From Dehalococcoidia bacterium (GTDB lineage: Bacteria; Chloroflexota; Dehalococcoidia; Lucifugimonadales; UBA3495), in the NCBI GenBank assembly GCA_022451925.1, contig JAKUNL010000012.1, positions 1 through 34,588 on the forward strand: 34,588 nucleotides of DNA. Direction: 5' to 3'. The notes beneath the pieces are model-generated. The model did no database searches, was not told the DNA's origin, and saw only the letters and a list, made by a program, of their open reading frames with translations. Within the stretch, counting starts at the first letter, position 1. Every line of letters begins with the position of its first letter. The position numbers and the translations under genes were made by a program. This document shows positions 1 through 7,095 of this stretch, piece by piece.

Positions 1-1
1 C

Positions 2-772
2 ACATTTGCCGGGGCCGACGATGCATCAATGGTTCGCCACGTCGAAAGGGAACTCGGTATCCAGATTGAAAGGCGTCGCCTGGAAGGATTCAACTACGGT
101 AATTTCACCCCGGAAGAACAATTCCGAGAAGACAAGATGGGTCTAAGCCGAGCTTCCGGCGGCCGCAGCAACGGAGGTCGAGCTGGCCAAGGTACCCGAG
201 ACCGTAAACCAAACACTGGCCCTAACAGACGCAAACCAGGCGCTTGGAAGGCTGGAACCGCAGATTATGGACGGCGAGAAGACCACCCCAGTATGGCGGG
301 AGAACGGCCTAATAAGCCCAACAAGAACCGGCCATACGAGCCTGTTGGCGCAGTATCGAATGGAACTCTGAACAGCGAAAACGGTAGAAACCCATACTCC
401 CGCTCAAATTCCATCGAAAAAGGGTCTCTAAGCAGATCAAATGGCCGTTCTCAAAACCGAGGTCAATCCAATAGTGCCCTTTCCAGAAATCAGAGTTCAA
501 ACGGAAACAAAGTAAACCAAAGGTTCGGCCAACCACCGAGTGGCAACTCATCTGAGAGCCAGTCAAACAGTCGACGTTCCGGGACACTCTTAGGCCGAGC
601 GCCGGTATCGGATGCCGAAAGTCGTCGAAGGTCTGGTCAGCTTTTGGGAACCACCGGATCACCGAGCGACACCAATAATCGTAGACGATCATCTAGACCC
701 GGTACGCCATCATTCAAGGCACGTCAGCCAAAACCAAGTAAACCCCGAGGTCGGTCTGCCGGCCGAAGTTAG
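2..772 (+). CDS. DEAD-box RNA helicase, C-terminal end (5' truncated by window edge)
   Basis: The frame is open from the first bases, so the start lies outside the window. The first ~30 residues (TFAGADDASMVRHVERELG..., then RRRLEGFNYG) match the end of the helicase C domain of RhlE/DeaD-type RNA helicases, where a short helix of the form RxIExxxGxxIxRxxLEGF closes the fold. The remaining ~215 residues are low-complexity, rich in Arg, Ser, Asn, Gly and Pro, with a loosely repeated RRSG-x-LLG motif near residues 190-215. Such basic disordered tails are common in cold-adapted or RNA-chaperone helicases and usually bind RNA without specificity. The helicase assignment rests on only ~30 residues and the tail style; the catalytic motifs are not visible. 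Confidence 0.72.
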   Translation, partial: TFAGADDASMVRHVERELGIQIERRRLEGFNYGNFTPEEQFREDKMGLSRASGGRSNGGRAGQGTRDRKPNTGPNRRKPGAWKAGTADYGRREDHPSMAGERPNKPNKNRPYEPVGAVSNGTLNSENGRNPYSRSNSIEKGSLSRSNGRSQNRGQSNSALSRNQSSNGNKVNQRFGQPPSGNSSESQSNSRRSGTLLGRAPVSDAESRRRSGQLLGTTGSPSDTNNRRRSSRPGTPSFKARQPKPSKPRGRSAGRS

Positions 773-990
773 CGAACCAAGACTCAAACATTTTGGAAAC
801 GTTGAAAACCCAATCAATCAGCCGAGTGATTTCCTTCGGACACTCTTCTTCTATTCCGGGAGGATCGCTCGATTTTCACACCAATTCACACTTGAAATCG
901 GAACAGTCAAAAAGGCGAAGAGGCTAGGCGGCAAACGTATACAAGCAGGTTCTTTTACCAAGCCTAATCAAGCCGTATAGCAAATTAACC
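773..990. other. Convergent intergenic gap
   Basis: This 218-base gap lies between the helicase gene (plus) and the flavin oxidoreductase gene (minus), which run toward each other. It must hold termination signals for both, but I see no strong hairpin with a T-run and no plausible gene. Confidence 0.5.
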
Positions 991-1917
991 CTACTTTGAA
1001 AATTCTGGTATTAGCTCTTCGCCGAGTATTTGGAGCTGCTCCATGGTCTCATCAGCAGGACACATTGGACGCATCACAAACTTGGAACCACCGGCATCGA
1101 TGTATCTCTGAACGTATTCAGATATTTTCTCCACTGGCCCTATAGCTGTGAACTCAGTGAAGTGGGCATCGGGTCGATGACGCGTGACAAACCGGCCGGC
1201 CTTCTCTGTGGCATCCGCAACGTCATCGGATATGTAATAACCCATCAAAATGCCAACGTGGTCATCTTCGATCTCGCGGTTGTGCTCGTTAGCGGTTTCG
1301 AAAAGGATTCCACAACCCTCCCTAACTTCCTCTGGGGTGGCACTTGACACGAGCCAACCGTCACCCACCCTACCAACGCGCCTGGCAGCCGCAAGGGACC
1401 GTCCACCGATCCAAACTGGAGTTGAGGGCTGGAAATACGGTTTGGGTGTCACGTTCACGTTGTGACAGCTGAAAAACTCGCCCTCGTGTGTAACATCCTC
1501 TTCCTCCCAGAGGCGGCGCATAAGTGTAATGCCTTCATCGGTGCGAGGACCACGTCGTTCCTTAGAGACTCCACAGGCTTCATATTCCTCTGGTTCTTCC
1601 TGACCCAATCCCACTGCTGGGAAGAACCGTCCCTGAGATAGATAGTCCAATGTGGCGATCTGTTTGGCCAAAACCACAGGGTTGCGTAGTGGCATGGCCA
1701 GCACGCTGGTGCCTACTTTCAGGCGATCGGAGTAAGCCAACACCATAGAGGAGGCCATCATGGGCTCTAAGCTGAACTTCTCACCGACGATGCGGTCACT
1801 TAGCCAAAGAGAATCGTATTCGTACTTATCCCCTAACTCAACCAACTCTCGAAGGTATTTATGATCGGACCCACCTTCTCCGTAAGCTCCGGGCATATAA
1901 CCGATGGCGATACTCAT
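991..1917 (-). CDS. LLM-class flavin-dependent oxidoreductase (luciferase-like)
   Basis: 308 residues with the bacterial-luciferase TIM-barrel pattern: an early segment (IGYMPGAYGEGG), DSLWLSDR near residue 35, KVGTSVLAMPLRNPVVLAKQ near 66-85, and the family hallmark LDYLSQGRF-x-PAVGLG near 90-105. A PVWIGGRSLAAARR segment near 167 is the usual phosphate-binding region for FMN or F420. These enzymes use reduced flavin or F420 to oxidise or reduce small organic substrates; neither cofactor nor substrate can be decided from sequence. The length is normal. ATG at 1917 is preceded by a weak purine-rich site (GAGAGAAG). It is one of two paralogues in the window (the other is at 8186-9169). Its upstream neighbour is an epimerase on the same strand, 84 bases away. 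Confidence 0.85.
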   Translation of the reverse strand: MSIAIGYMPGAYGEGGSDHKYLRELVELGDKYEYDSLWLSDRIVGEKFSLEPMMASSMVLAYSDRLKVGTSVLAMPLRNPVVLAKQIATLDYLSQGRFFPAVGLGQEEPEEYEACGVSKERRGPRTDEGITLMRRLWEEEDVTHEGEFFSCHNVNVTPKPYFQPSTPVWIGGRSLAAARRVGRVGDGWLVSSATPEEVREGCGILFETANEHNREIEDDHVGILMGYYISDDVADATEKAGRFVTRHRPDAHFTEFTAIGPVEKISEYVQRYIDAGGSKFVMRPMCPADETMEQLQILGEELIPEFSK

Positions 1918-2001
1918 AATCTTCTCTCATGCCTCTCACGGTCTAACTCAATATCCAACTTTACATGGGATTAAACAGAGATAATTATAACCGAAGCTAT
2001 T

Positions 2002-2943
2002 CTAGCCGCTCAGGACGTTCAAACCAGCTTCTGCTCTGGCGTCATTTATATGATCCAAAATCCTTTGTCTCAACGGCGCAATTTCATAGCCGATATCGGC
2101 CAACATGCGGCTGTTATCAACGTTATAGACGTGGGGAACAACCTGGTCTCCAGTAGTAATATCAGCGTCTGGGATTATTTCCTTGACCATGTCCGCCATG
2201 TCCTTGATGGAACACATGGTTCCTCCGGATATGTAAATTGGGTAGTTCAGTTTCTCAGCCAGACAAACACGGACGAAAATCTCTGCGGCATCCTCGGCGT
2301 GAATCATAGGAGATTGTTCATCCTGATGGAACGGCATACTCACCGGCTTGCCAACTGCAGGCAGAGACATCAATAGCCCACCGATCATGCCCGTCGCCCC
2401 GGTAACCCTTCCGTGTCCAAACACAGTACAGATGCGCACGGCTCGCAAGTCCAGGCCATGTTTATTAATGTATTGTTTAGCCGAATAATCATTCACCGAC
2501 TTGGTCATTCCGTAGACGTTGATGGGATCATTCAGGTCATCCTCGTTGATAGGCCGCTCGCCGAAGGTCTCTTGCACGCCGTATACGGCTATAGAGCTAG
2601 CGTAGACCACACGTTCTACCCCGGTCCAACGGGCCGCCTCAAATATATTATTAGTCCCGCCGATATTTACTTGCATAGCGTAATGATGGCGGTCCTCAGT
2701 ATCTGGCGGAAGCAATGCAGCCATATGAATTATCCTCGTAACGCTATTATTGTTAATCGCCTCCAAGATGTGAGGCAGTTGAGTGACATCACCCCTGTAC
2801 ATCTTGATACGGTCTAAGTATGGTTCCAGGTTTGCTCGAGGTGGCGCTAAATCGAAACAGACTACCTCTTCGCCTCTTTCCAATAACTTACGAATAATCC
2901 TATTACCAATAAATCCGGTTCCGCCGGTGACCATCACGGACAT
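2002..2943 (-). CDS. NAD(P)-dependent epimerase/dehydratase (extended SDR)
   Basis: About 313 residues with an N-terminal Rossmann motif TGGTGFIG (GxxGxxG), an acidic residue ending beta-2 (CFDLAPP), RGDVTQ, HMAALLPP and an active-site pattern of YASSIAVYG with a later YGMTKSVNDY (Tyr-x-x-x-Lys). These are hallmarks of UDP-sugar epimerases and related extended short-chain dehydrogenases. The reading frame extends to a GTG at 2952, but a GAGGTGG site sits just upstream of the ATG at 2943, so I place the start there. The substrate is unknown; it could act on a nucleotide sugar or on another hydroxy or keto compound, as many such proteins in degradative clusters do. It ends 84 bases before the flavin oxidoreductase on the same strand and could share its transcript. 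Confidence 0.85.
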   Translation of the reverse strand: MSVMVTGGTGFIGNRIIRKLLERGEEVVCFDLAPPRANLEPYLDRIKMYRGDVTQLPHILEAINNNSVTRIIHMAALLPPDTEDRHHYAMQVNIGGTNNIFEAARWTGVERVVYASSIAVYGVQETFGERPINEDDLNDPINVYGMTKSVNDYSAKQYINKHGLDLRAVRICTVFGHGRVTGATGMIGGLLMSLPAVGKPVSMPFHQDEQSPMIHAEDAAEIFVRVCLAEKLNYPIYISGGTMCSIKDMADMVKEIIPDADITTGDQVVPHVYNVDNSRMLADIGYEIAPLRQRILDHINDARAEAGLNVLSG

Positions 2944-3012
2944 AACCACCACCTCAAAATACCTTGTTTATCGAATATACTAATCCAGGCGAGACCCGTA
3001 AATAATATAGAC

Positions 3013-3028
3013 GCGAGCGATCCCTCGC
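3013..3028. other. Small hairpin in the rsmG-epimerase gap
   Basis: GCGAG-cgatcc-CTCGC, a 5-bp stem, lies in the gap between rsmG and the epimerase gene. No T-run follows, so a terminator role is weakly supported. Confidence 0.2.
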
Positions 3029-3071
3029 AATCCTGCTGTAAAATCACCTAAGACCATATTTGTTCTAATCA

Positions 3072-3088
3072 ATCCGATAACATCGGAT
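3072..3088. promoter_or_regulatory. 7-bp-arm palindrome ATCCGAT-aac-ATCGGAT
   Basis: A perfect inverted repeat with a 3-base centre, 130 to 145 bases upstream of the epimerase start. The tight spacing is more like a protein-binding operator than a terminator. No cognate regulator is in view, and no clear promoter hexamers flank it. Confidence 0.3.
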
Positions 3089-3124
3089 AACTCCAATCGC
3101 GTTAGGCTCAACTGACTCAGCGCA

Positions 3125-3159
3125 AACGGAAAGCCCACCAAAAAGCAGTCCTTTCCGTT
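3125..3159 (-). terminator. Possible terminator after rsmG
   Basis: AACGGAAAG pairs perfectly with CTTTCCGTT around a 17-base loop, starting 13 bases after the rsmG stop in the direction of transcription. The large loop and the lack of a clear T-run lower confidence. Confidence 0.35.
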
Positions 3160-3171
3160 ACTTACACTCGG

Positions 3172-3909
3172 TCACAACGGCCGCTTTCTCGGAACTCCCA
3201 CCGCTCGTGGATAACGTGCTGGCGTCGACGCCATCTTTTTGACAGATATGACCACCCGATCATCAGTCAGCCCATCCAGCTGCACCGTGGAAATCCTCTC
3301 GATGAATCCGTTCAATTCCGATAAAGCGTTGGCGGCTTCGTCCTGTTCCGAGCCGTCTCCGGCATGTTTCAGCGCCACCAAGTTAGCCCCGGTTTTGCAA
3401 AAAGGCAGTCCTAGTTCCAATAACAATGGTAGTTTTGCCAATGCTCGTACGACAACCAGGTCAAAGCCGTCACGCAAATCCTTTCCTCTAGCCAAGTCCT
3501 CCGCACGGCCTGTATACACAGAGATTCCTTCCAATTTGATTGCCTCGACAACATGGCGAATGAACGCTGTCTTCTTAGCAACCGATTCCACTAGAGCTAA
3601 CTTGATATCTGGGAACGCAATCTTGAGGGCCAGGCCGGGCAAACCAGCCCCAGAACCAACGTCCATGACACGAACGGGTCTTACAGCTGCGTTCGACAAA
3701 GCATCCCGGGCCGTCAGCCAGATGGTCAGAGAGTCCAAAAAATGTTTCACTTGAACAGCTTCATACTCGATAATAGCTGTCAGATTGGCCCGCTTATTCC
3801 ATTCAAATAATTCGTGAAAATAAGCTTCAAACTGGTCTAATTGTTGATCTGTCAGGGTGATTCCTAGCTTTATAGCACCCTGATTGAGGAGTTCCATTCT
3901 TTCAGGCAT
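3172..3909 (-). CDS. rsmG: 16S rRNA (guanine-527-N7)-methyltransferase RsmG (GidB)
   Basis: Methylates N7 of G527 in 16S rRNA using S-adenosylmethionine; loss is known to give low-level streptomycin resistance. About 245 residues, normal for the family. Diagnostic segments are an N-terminal FEWNKRANLTAI (the family's xxxNxxxNLTxI), HFLDSLT near residue 60, the SAM-binding loop MDVGSGAGLPGLALKIAFP near 85-105, LVESVAKKTAFI, GRAED and DLVVVRALAKLP. The C-terminus (RYPRAVGVPRKRPL) is the classic RsmG ending. GTG at 3915 is in frame, but ATG at 3909 fits better: a TATAAT box (3918-3923) lies 8 bases upstream, which would give a transcript with almost no leader. The gene is often near mnmG and parA/parB at the origin; none of these is here. 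Confidence 0.95.
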   Translation of the reverse strand: MPERMELLNQGAIKLGITLTDQQLDQFEAYFHELFEWNKRANLTAIIEYEAVQVKHFLDSLTIWLTARDALSNAAVRPVRVMDVGSGAGLPGLALKIAFPDIKLALVESVAKKTAFIRHVVEAIKLEGISVYTGRAEDLARGKDLRDGFDLVVVRALAKLPLLLELGLPFCKTGANLVALKHAGDGSEQDEAANALSELNGFIERISTVQLDGLTDDRVVISVKKMASTPARYPRAVGVPRKRPL

Positions 3910-3917
3910 AGGCACTC

Positions 3918-3923
3918 ATTATA
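3918..3923 (-). promoter_or_regulatory. -10 box of rsmG, predicted leaderless
   Basis: TATAAT on the minus strand ends 8 bases before the rsmG ATG. With the usual 6-7 base distance from -10 to transcription start, the mRNA would begin at or one to two bases before ATG. No Shine-Dalgarno site exists in front of that ATG. A good -35 is not apparent. Confidence 0.5.
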
Positions 3924-3961
3924 AACGGGTTTAGTTACCAGTCATCTACAGTCGCTCCAAA

Positions 3962-3991
3962 TTGACACCATTAGAGCACGAGCCGTAAAAT
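3962..3991 (+). promoter_or_regulatory. Promoter of the RAM-domain/acyl-CoA dehydrogenase operon
   Basis: A perfect -35 TTGACA (3962-3967), an 18-base spacer and -10 TAAAAT (3986-3991, 5 of 6 bases). Transcription would start near 3998, giving a leader of about 50 bases. It is divergent from the rsmG promoter 40 bases away. Confidence 0.65.
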
Positions 3992-4050
3992 GGTCGGCGA
4001 GCCTAGCCCACGTCTGGCCCACCAACTGGTAAGAACTAAAAGAGGAAATA

Positions 4051-4287
4051 ATGGCAACAAAAGCCTATCTTTTGATTGAAACCGCGGTAGGAAAAACTCG
4101 CGATGTGGCCAACACTCTCGGTAACCTCCCGGGGATTACCACGGTCGACGTGGTCACGGGGCCATACGACATCATAGCCATCGTATCCGGTGACGACATG
4201 ACTATAGTTGGTGACCTTGTCACCGGTCATATCCACACTGTTCCAGGAGTGGTTCGGACGGTCACCTGCGTAGCTGTCGGTAGCTGA
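4051..4287 (+). CDS. Stand-alone Lrp/AsnC ligand-binding (RAM) domain protein
   Basis: 78 residues corresponding to the C-terminal effector domain of Lrp/AsnC regulators with no HTH domain. Visible features are the start AYLLIETAVGKTRDVANTL, the GPYDIIAIV segment (the family's G-x-YD-x-x-x-x-V) and VPGVVRTVTCVAV at the end. Such proteins form beta-alpha-beta-beta-alpha-beta dimers that assemble into octamers and bind amino acids or related small molecules; free-standing ones may modulate full-length regulators or nearby enzymes. An AGAGGAAAT site precedes the ATG. The gene is 51 bases upstream of an acyl-CoA dehydrogenase on the same strand, with one promoter seen for both. Confidence 0.85.
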   Translation: MATKAYLLIETAVGKTRDVANTLGNLPGITTVDVVTGPYDIIAIVSGDDMTIVGDLVTGHIHTVPGVVRTVTCVAVGS

Positions 4288-4338
4288 CAACTAGTTTGAT
4301 ATTCGAATCCCAAAGAGGATTCTGCTAGGAGTACCACT

Positions 4339-5514
4339 GTGGAGTTTAAGTTCACAGAACAGGACGAGGAGTTCCGGAAGGAACTTCGGGCGTTCATGAA
4401 GGCCGAACTTCCCGATTCTTGGGAAGGCGCCGGCCGCTACCCTGAGGAAGACGACTGGGACTTGAACATTGTCATCCGCAAGAAGATGGCAGAAAAGGGT
4501 TGGCTCACCATGCACTGGCCGGAAGAGTACGGAGGCCAAGCCGCGTCACCAGTCAAGTCGGCCATCTACAACGAAGAAATCGCCTATATGAGGGCTCCAG
4601 GCCGGGACATCTTTGGAGTCCGTATGCTGGGCCCGACTCTGATGATTCACGGATCAGAAGAACAAAAAAAGACCCACTTACCCTCGGTGGCCAATGGGGA
4701 TATCCAATGGTGCCAAGGCTATAGTGAACCTGAATCTGGTTCCGACCTGGCATCCCTTAGTACCAGAGCAGTACGCGACGGCGATGAATTCGTGATCAAC
4801 GGCGGCAAAGTTTGGACCACCATGGCCCACCGAGCCGACTGGATCATGTTGCTAACGCGAACCGACCCTGACGCTCCCAAGCACCGAGGGATCAGCTTTG
4901 TTTTGGTGGACATGAAAAGCCCAGGAGTGACCGTCCGCCCTATCATCAACATGGCAGGTGGGCACGAGTTCAACCAAGTGACGTTTGACGACGTACGGGT
5001 TCCAAGAGCCAACGTCGTTGGGGACGAAGACCGCGGTTGGTACGTGGCGGTCACTCTGCTAGATTTTGAGCGATCCGGAATCGACTACTCTGCGGCCGCC
5101 CGACGAATGTTAGATGACGTCAGAGAATTTGCCACGGAAACCAAACGCAACGGGCAGCCTCTGATTGAGATTCCATGGGTCCGGTCATTGATGGCAGACC
5201 GGTACATTGACTGTGAAGTCGCCCGCCTGATGGCCTACAACGTAGCGTACATGCAGTCTCAAGACTTGATACCGACCAAGGAAGCATCCATGAGCAAGGT
5301 ATTCGGGAGCGAGACCGTACAGAGGGTGACAGAAGCCTCATTAGACATCCTAGGCCAGTACGGTACCTTGGGACGTGAGGACAAATGGGCACCCCTCAAG
5401 GGACGTGTCCAAGAACATTGGATGAACGCCTTTGCTGGAACCATCGCTGCCGGCACTTCCGAAGTCCAGCGTAACATTATAGCCGGAAGAGGATTAGGGC
5501 TCCCCAGAGGTTAA
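4339..5514 (+). CDS. Acyl-CoA dehydrogenase family protein (391 aa)
   Basis: FAD-dependent alpha,beta-dehydrogenation of an acyl-CoA thioester, passing electrons to ETF. The fold's segments appear in order: the N-terminal helical domain with HWPEEYGG near residue 60, the beta-domain signature QGYSEPESGSDLASLSTRA near 130-148 (flavin and acyl binding), GGKVWTTMAHRADW near 155-170, and the C-terminal helical domain ending AGTSEVQRNIIAGRGLGLPR, the second family signature. The GTG start at 4339 is supported by AGGAG eight bases upstream. Length is normal. The gene is followed by a strong palindromic terminator. The substrate chain cannot be told; the YSEPESGSD pattern is typical of the long/branched-chain and bile-acid/steroid-related subfamilies. 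Confidence 0.93.
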   Translation: MEFKFTEQDEEFRKELRAFMKAELPDSWEGAGRYPEEDDWDLNIVIRKKMAEKGWLTMHWPEEYGGQAASPVKSAIYNEEIAYMRAPGRDIFGVRMLGPTLMIHGSEEQKKTHLPSVANGDIQWCQGYSEPESGSDLASLSTRAVRDGDEFVINGGKVWTTMAHRADWIMLLTRTDPDAPKHRGISFVLVDMKSPGVTVRPIINMAGGHEFNQVTFDDVRVPRANVVGDEDRGWYVAVTLLDFERSGIDYSAAARRMLDDVREFATETKRNGQPLIEIPWVRSLMADRYIDCEVARLMAYNVAYMQSQDLIPTKEASMSKVFGSETVQRVTEASLDILGQYGTLGREDKWAPLKGRVQEHWMNAFAGTIAAGTSEVQRNIIAGRGLGLPRG

Positions 5515-5524
5515 AATCGCCCTA

Positions 5525-5577
5525 GAACTAGACGAAAAAGAGGGGCCGTTAAACGGCCCCTCTTTTTCGTCTAGTTC
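5525..5577. terminator. Bidirectional intrinsic terminator, perfect 26-bp arms
   Basis: Arms at 5525-5550 and 5552-5577 are exact reverse complements around one central base, with a GGGGCCGTT/AACGGCCCC core flanked by A5 on the left and T5 on the right inside the stem. Each strand therefore reads as a GC-rich hairpin ending in U-rich sequence. It starts 11 bases after the acyl-CoA dehydrogenase stop and faces the convergent HTH gene, which ends at 5677, so it can serve both. Confidence 0.88.
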
Positions 5578-5676
5578 ATAATTTATGTGTTTCAGAATGT
5601 TTCAACACATAAGTGTCATTCCAGCGAACGGCGGTTTCAAATATAAACCCTGAGGAAAGAACGTATCGGCACTCCC

Positions 5677-6012
5677 CTAGTCTGCAGCAAACACCACCAG
5701 TTCTTCTTGATCTGCTAAAGAGGCGTCACGACAGCGGCGCATGATTCTGAAAATGGTTCGTACTGTAACCTCAAATCGCTCTGCTGCTTCCTCCACTGTC
5801 AAATCGTGCTGCTGCATAGCAGACCATATCTTAAAATCCCGGGCTAGTCGTCGATTACGCTGGAACCATGCAGGGTCATCATATTTACACTGGGGCAGCG
5901 GGCAATCGAGACAAGCCCCTGAGACCTCACAACCTGTATCTTCGTAATGGTAAAATTCGGGCACCGCGTCTAGGCCAGGACTAGAAATAATCGGCCAATC
6001 TAAAGTAGTCAT
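5677..6012 (-). CDS. Small Cys-rich helix-turn-helix protein, probable regulator
   Basis: 111 residues. The N-terminal half has four cysteines spaced C-x5-C-x2-C-x4-C (around residues 28-42, with CLDCPLPQC), suited to bind zinc or an iron-sulfur cluster. The C-terminal half has a helix-turn-helix pattern near residues 71-93 (LTVEEAAERFEVTVRTIFRI), like the HTH of sigma-70 region 4 or homeodomain-like proteins. I do not recognise a named family. The conserved-looking segment CLxCPLPxCxYDDP followed by an Arg-rich linker suggests a small DNA-binding sensor. Its own promoter holds a palindrome between -35 and -10, consistent with autorepression or with control by LexA. It is divergent from the enoyl-CoA hydratase gene, which it may control. 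Confidence 0.75.
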   Translation of the reverse strand: MTTLDWPIISSPGLDAVPEFYHYEDTGCEVSGACLDCPLPQCKYDDPAWFQRNRRLARDFKIWSAMQQHDLTVEEAAERFEVTVRTIFRIMRRCRDASLADQEELVVFAAD

Positions 6013-6052
6013 GTCATTTCTCCAAAACAGATGTTCTAATATTGCTTAAGTC

Positions 6053-6082
6053 AGTTTAGAACACCTGTTCTTAATATGTCAA
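6053..6082 (-). promoter_or_regulatory. Promoter of the HTH gene
   Basis: On the minus strand: -35 TTGACA (6077-6082, perfect), 18-base spacer, -10 TAAACT (6053-6058, 4 of 6). The spacer is almost filled by the palindrome at 6058-6071, so a bound repressor would block RNA polymerase directly. The HTH start codon is about 40 bases downstream. Confidence 0.6.
6058..6071. promoter_or_regulatory. Operator AGAACA-cc-TGTTCT (SOS-box-like)
   Basis: A perfect 14-base palindrome inside the HTH promoter. Its core GAAC-N4-GTTC matches the LexA box of the Bacillus type. Extra half-sites surround it in alternating orientation: TGTTCTAA at 6032-6039, TTAGAACA at 6056-6063, TTAGAACTT at 6089-6097 and AGAACACC at 6142-6149, the last close to the enoyl-CoA hydratase start. 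The cluster suggests cooperative binding of one regulator; whether that is LexA or the adjacent HTH protein is not shown. Confidence 0.65.
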
Positions 6083-6175
6083 TATTTTTTAGAACTTATT
6101 TTCTATTTAATGCTTTTCAAGCATAAATTAGCCTTGAAATCAGAACACCACACCTAAAATACGGAGGTGGCCGCA

Positions 6176-6988
6176 GTGCCAAATACATCACTAGATGAAC
6201 CCGAAATTATCACCGAATATGAAACAATGATGTACAAAAGACGAGGAAGAGTCGCTTACATCATGTTCAATCGCCCCCAAGCCTTGAACGCTGTCAACGA
6301 CCAATTTGAAGAAGACCTACACTCGGCCATGCTAGAATTCGACCTGGACAATGAAGCCTGGGTGGCTATCGTCCACGGCGCAGGCCGGAGTTTCTGCGCC
6401 GGCGCTGACGTCAAGCAAAGATTAGTAGCCATGACCCCTGAGCAATCAGCTCGCAGGCATAAAGGCCCCAACGCCGAAGGCTACACAGGCCGCAGCGCCA
6501 ACTGGAAACCGATCATCGCCGCAGTCCACGGCTACGCTCTAGGTGCCGGCATCGTAATAGCAGTCGAATCAGACATGATTGTAGCCTCGGAGGACGTTAA
6601 GTTTGGCATCACCGAGACCAGAAGAGGATTGCCCGCCGCCCGAATCTGGGCCAAGGTCAACGCGTTCATGCCCTCTAAGATTCTCAGCGAAATGGCAATC
6701 ACTGGAGAGCCCATAGAAGCCTCAGAACTTTACCGACTCGGCTTAATAAACCGACTAGTCCCGACAGGAGAGCACCTGACAGTGGCTGAAGAATTGGCCG
6801 AGAAGGTCCTCAAATCCCCACCACTGGCGACAAGATCCGCAGTAAAGTTGATGCGCCGCCAGTGGGTGCAACCAAGCGCCGATGCCGATATGCAGATGCT
6901 GCCTCTCAAACTGCACGAGACCGAGGACTTTAAAGAAGCCAGTCTTTCGTTCGTAGAAAAACGCCCCCCTAAATACCACGCCCGGTAA
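6176..6988 (+). CDS. Enoyl-CoA hydratase/isomerase family protein (crotonase fold)
   Basis: About 270 residues. Crotonase features: MFNRPQALNAVN near residue 30, the first oxyanion-hole segment GAGRSFCAGADVKQR near 66-80, and the second with AAVHGYALGAGIVIAVESDMIVAS near 115-140, followed by FGITETRRGLPAA, where the catalytic glutamate is expected. The family hydrates or isomerises enoyl-CoA esters or carries out related CoA chemistry; the substrate is unknown. GTG at 6167 is in frame, but a GGAGGTG site at 6163-6169 overlaps it, and GTG at 6176 sits 8 bases from GGAGG, so 6176 is the better start. It is divergent from the HTH gene with the AGAACA/TGTTCT sites between them. Confidence 0.9.
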   Translation: MPNTSLDEPEIITEYETMMYKRRGRVAYIMFNRPQALNAVNDQFEEDLHSAMLEFDLDNEAWVAIVHGAGRSFCAGADVKQRLVAMTPEQSARRHKGPNAEGYTGRSANWKPIIAAVHGYALGAGIVIAVESDMIVASEDVKFGITETRRGLPAARIWAKVNAFMPSKILSEMAITGEPIEASELYRLGLINRLVPTGEHLTVAEELAEKVLKSPPLATRSAVKLMRRQWVQPSADADMQMLPLKLHETEDFKEASLSFVEKRPPKYHAR

Positions 6989-7095
6989 CTGCCCGAACAA
7001 ACGGGGATAAGTTTTTAAAACATATTACCTATGAAAGATTTCGTGCCACACAGTCTCTATAGGCCATTTGGATAAACTCTAATGAGGAATTCTTA

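Noticed and set aside
309-692. 127-codon minus-strand frame opposite the helicase tail
   Set aside because: It is the antisense shadow of the low-complexity helicase tail.
3061-3068. TGTTCTAA half-site like those at the HTH promoter
   Set aside because: An isolated 8-base match without a partner; about one is expected by chance in this length.
4302-4311. TTCGAATCC resembling a tRNA T-loop
   Set aside because: No T-stem, anticodon arm or acceptor stem can be formed around it.
6989-7020. CCCG-aacaaa-CGGG followed by a T-run after the enoyl-CoA hydratase gene
   Set aside because: The stem is only 4 bp, too weak to call a terminator.
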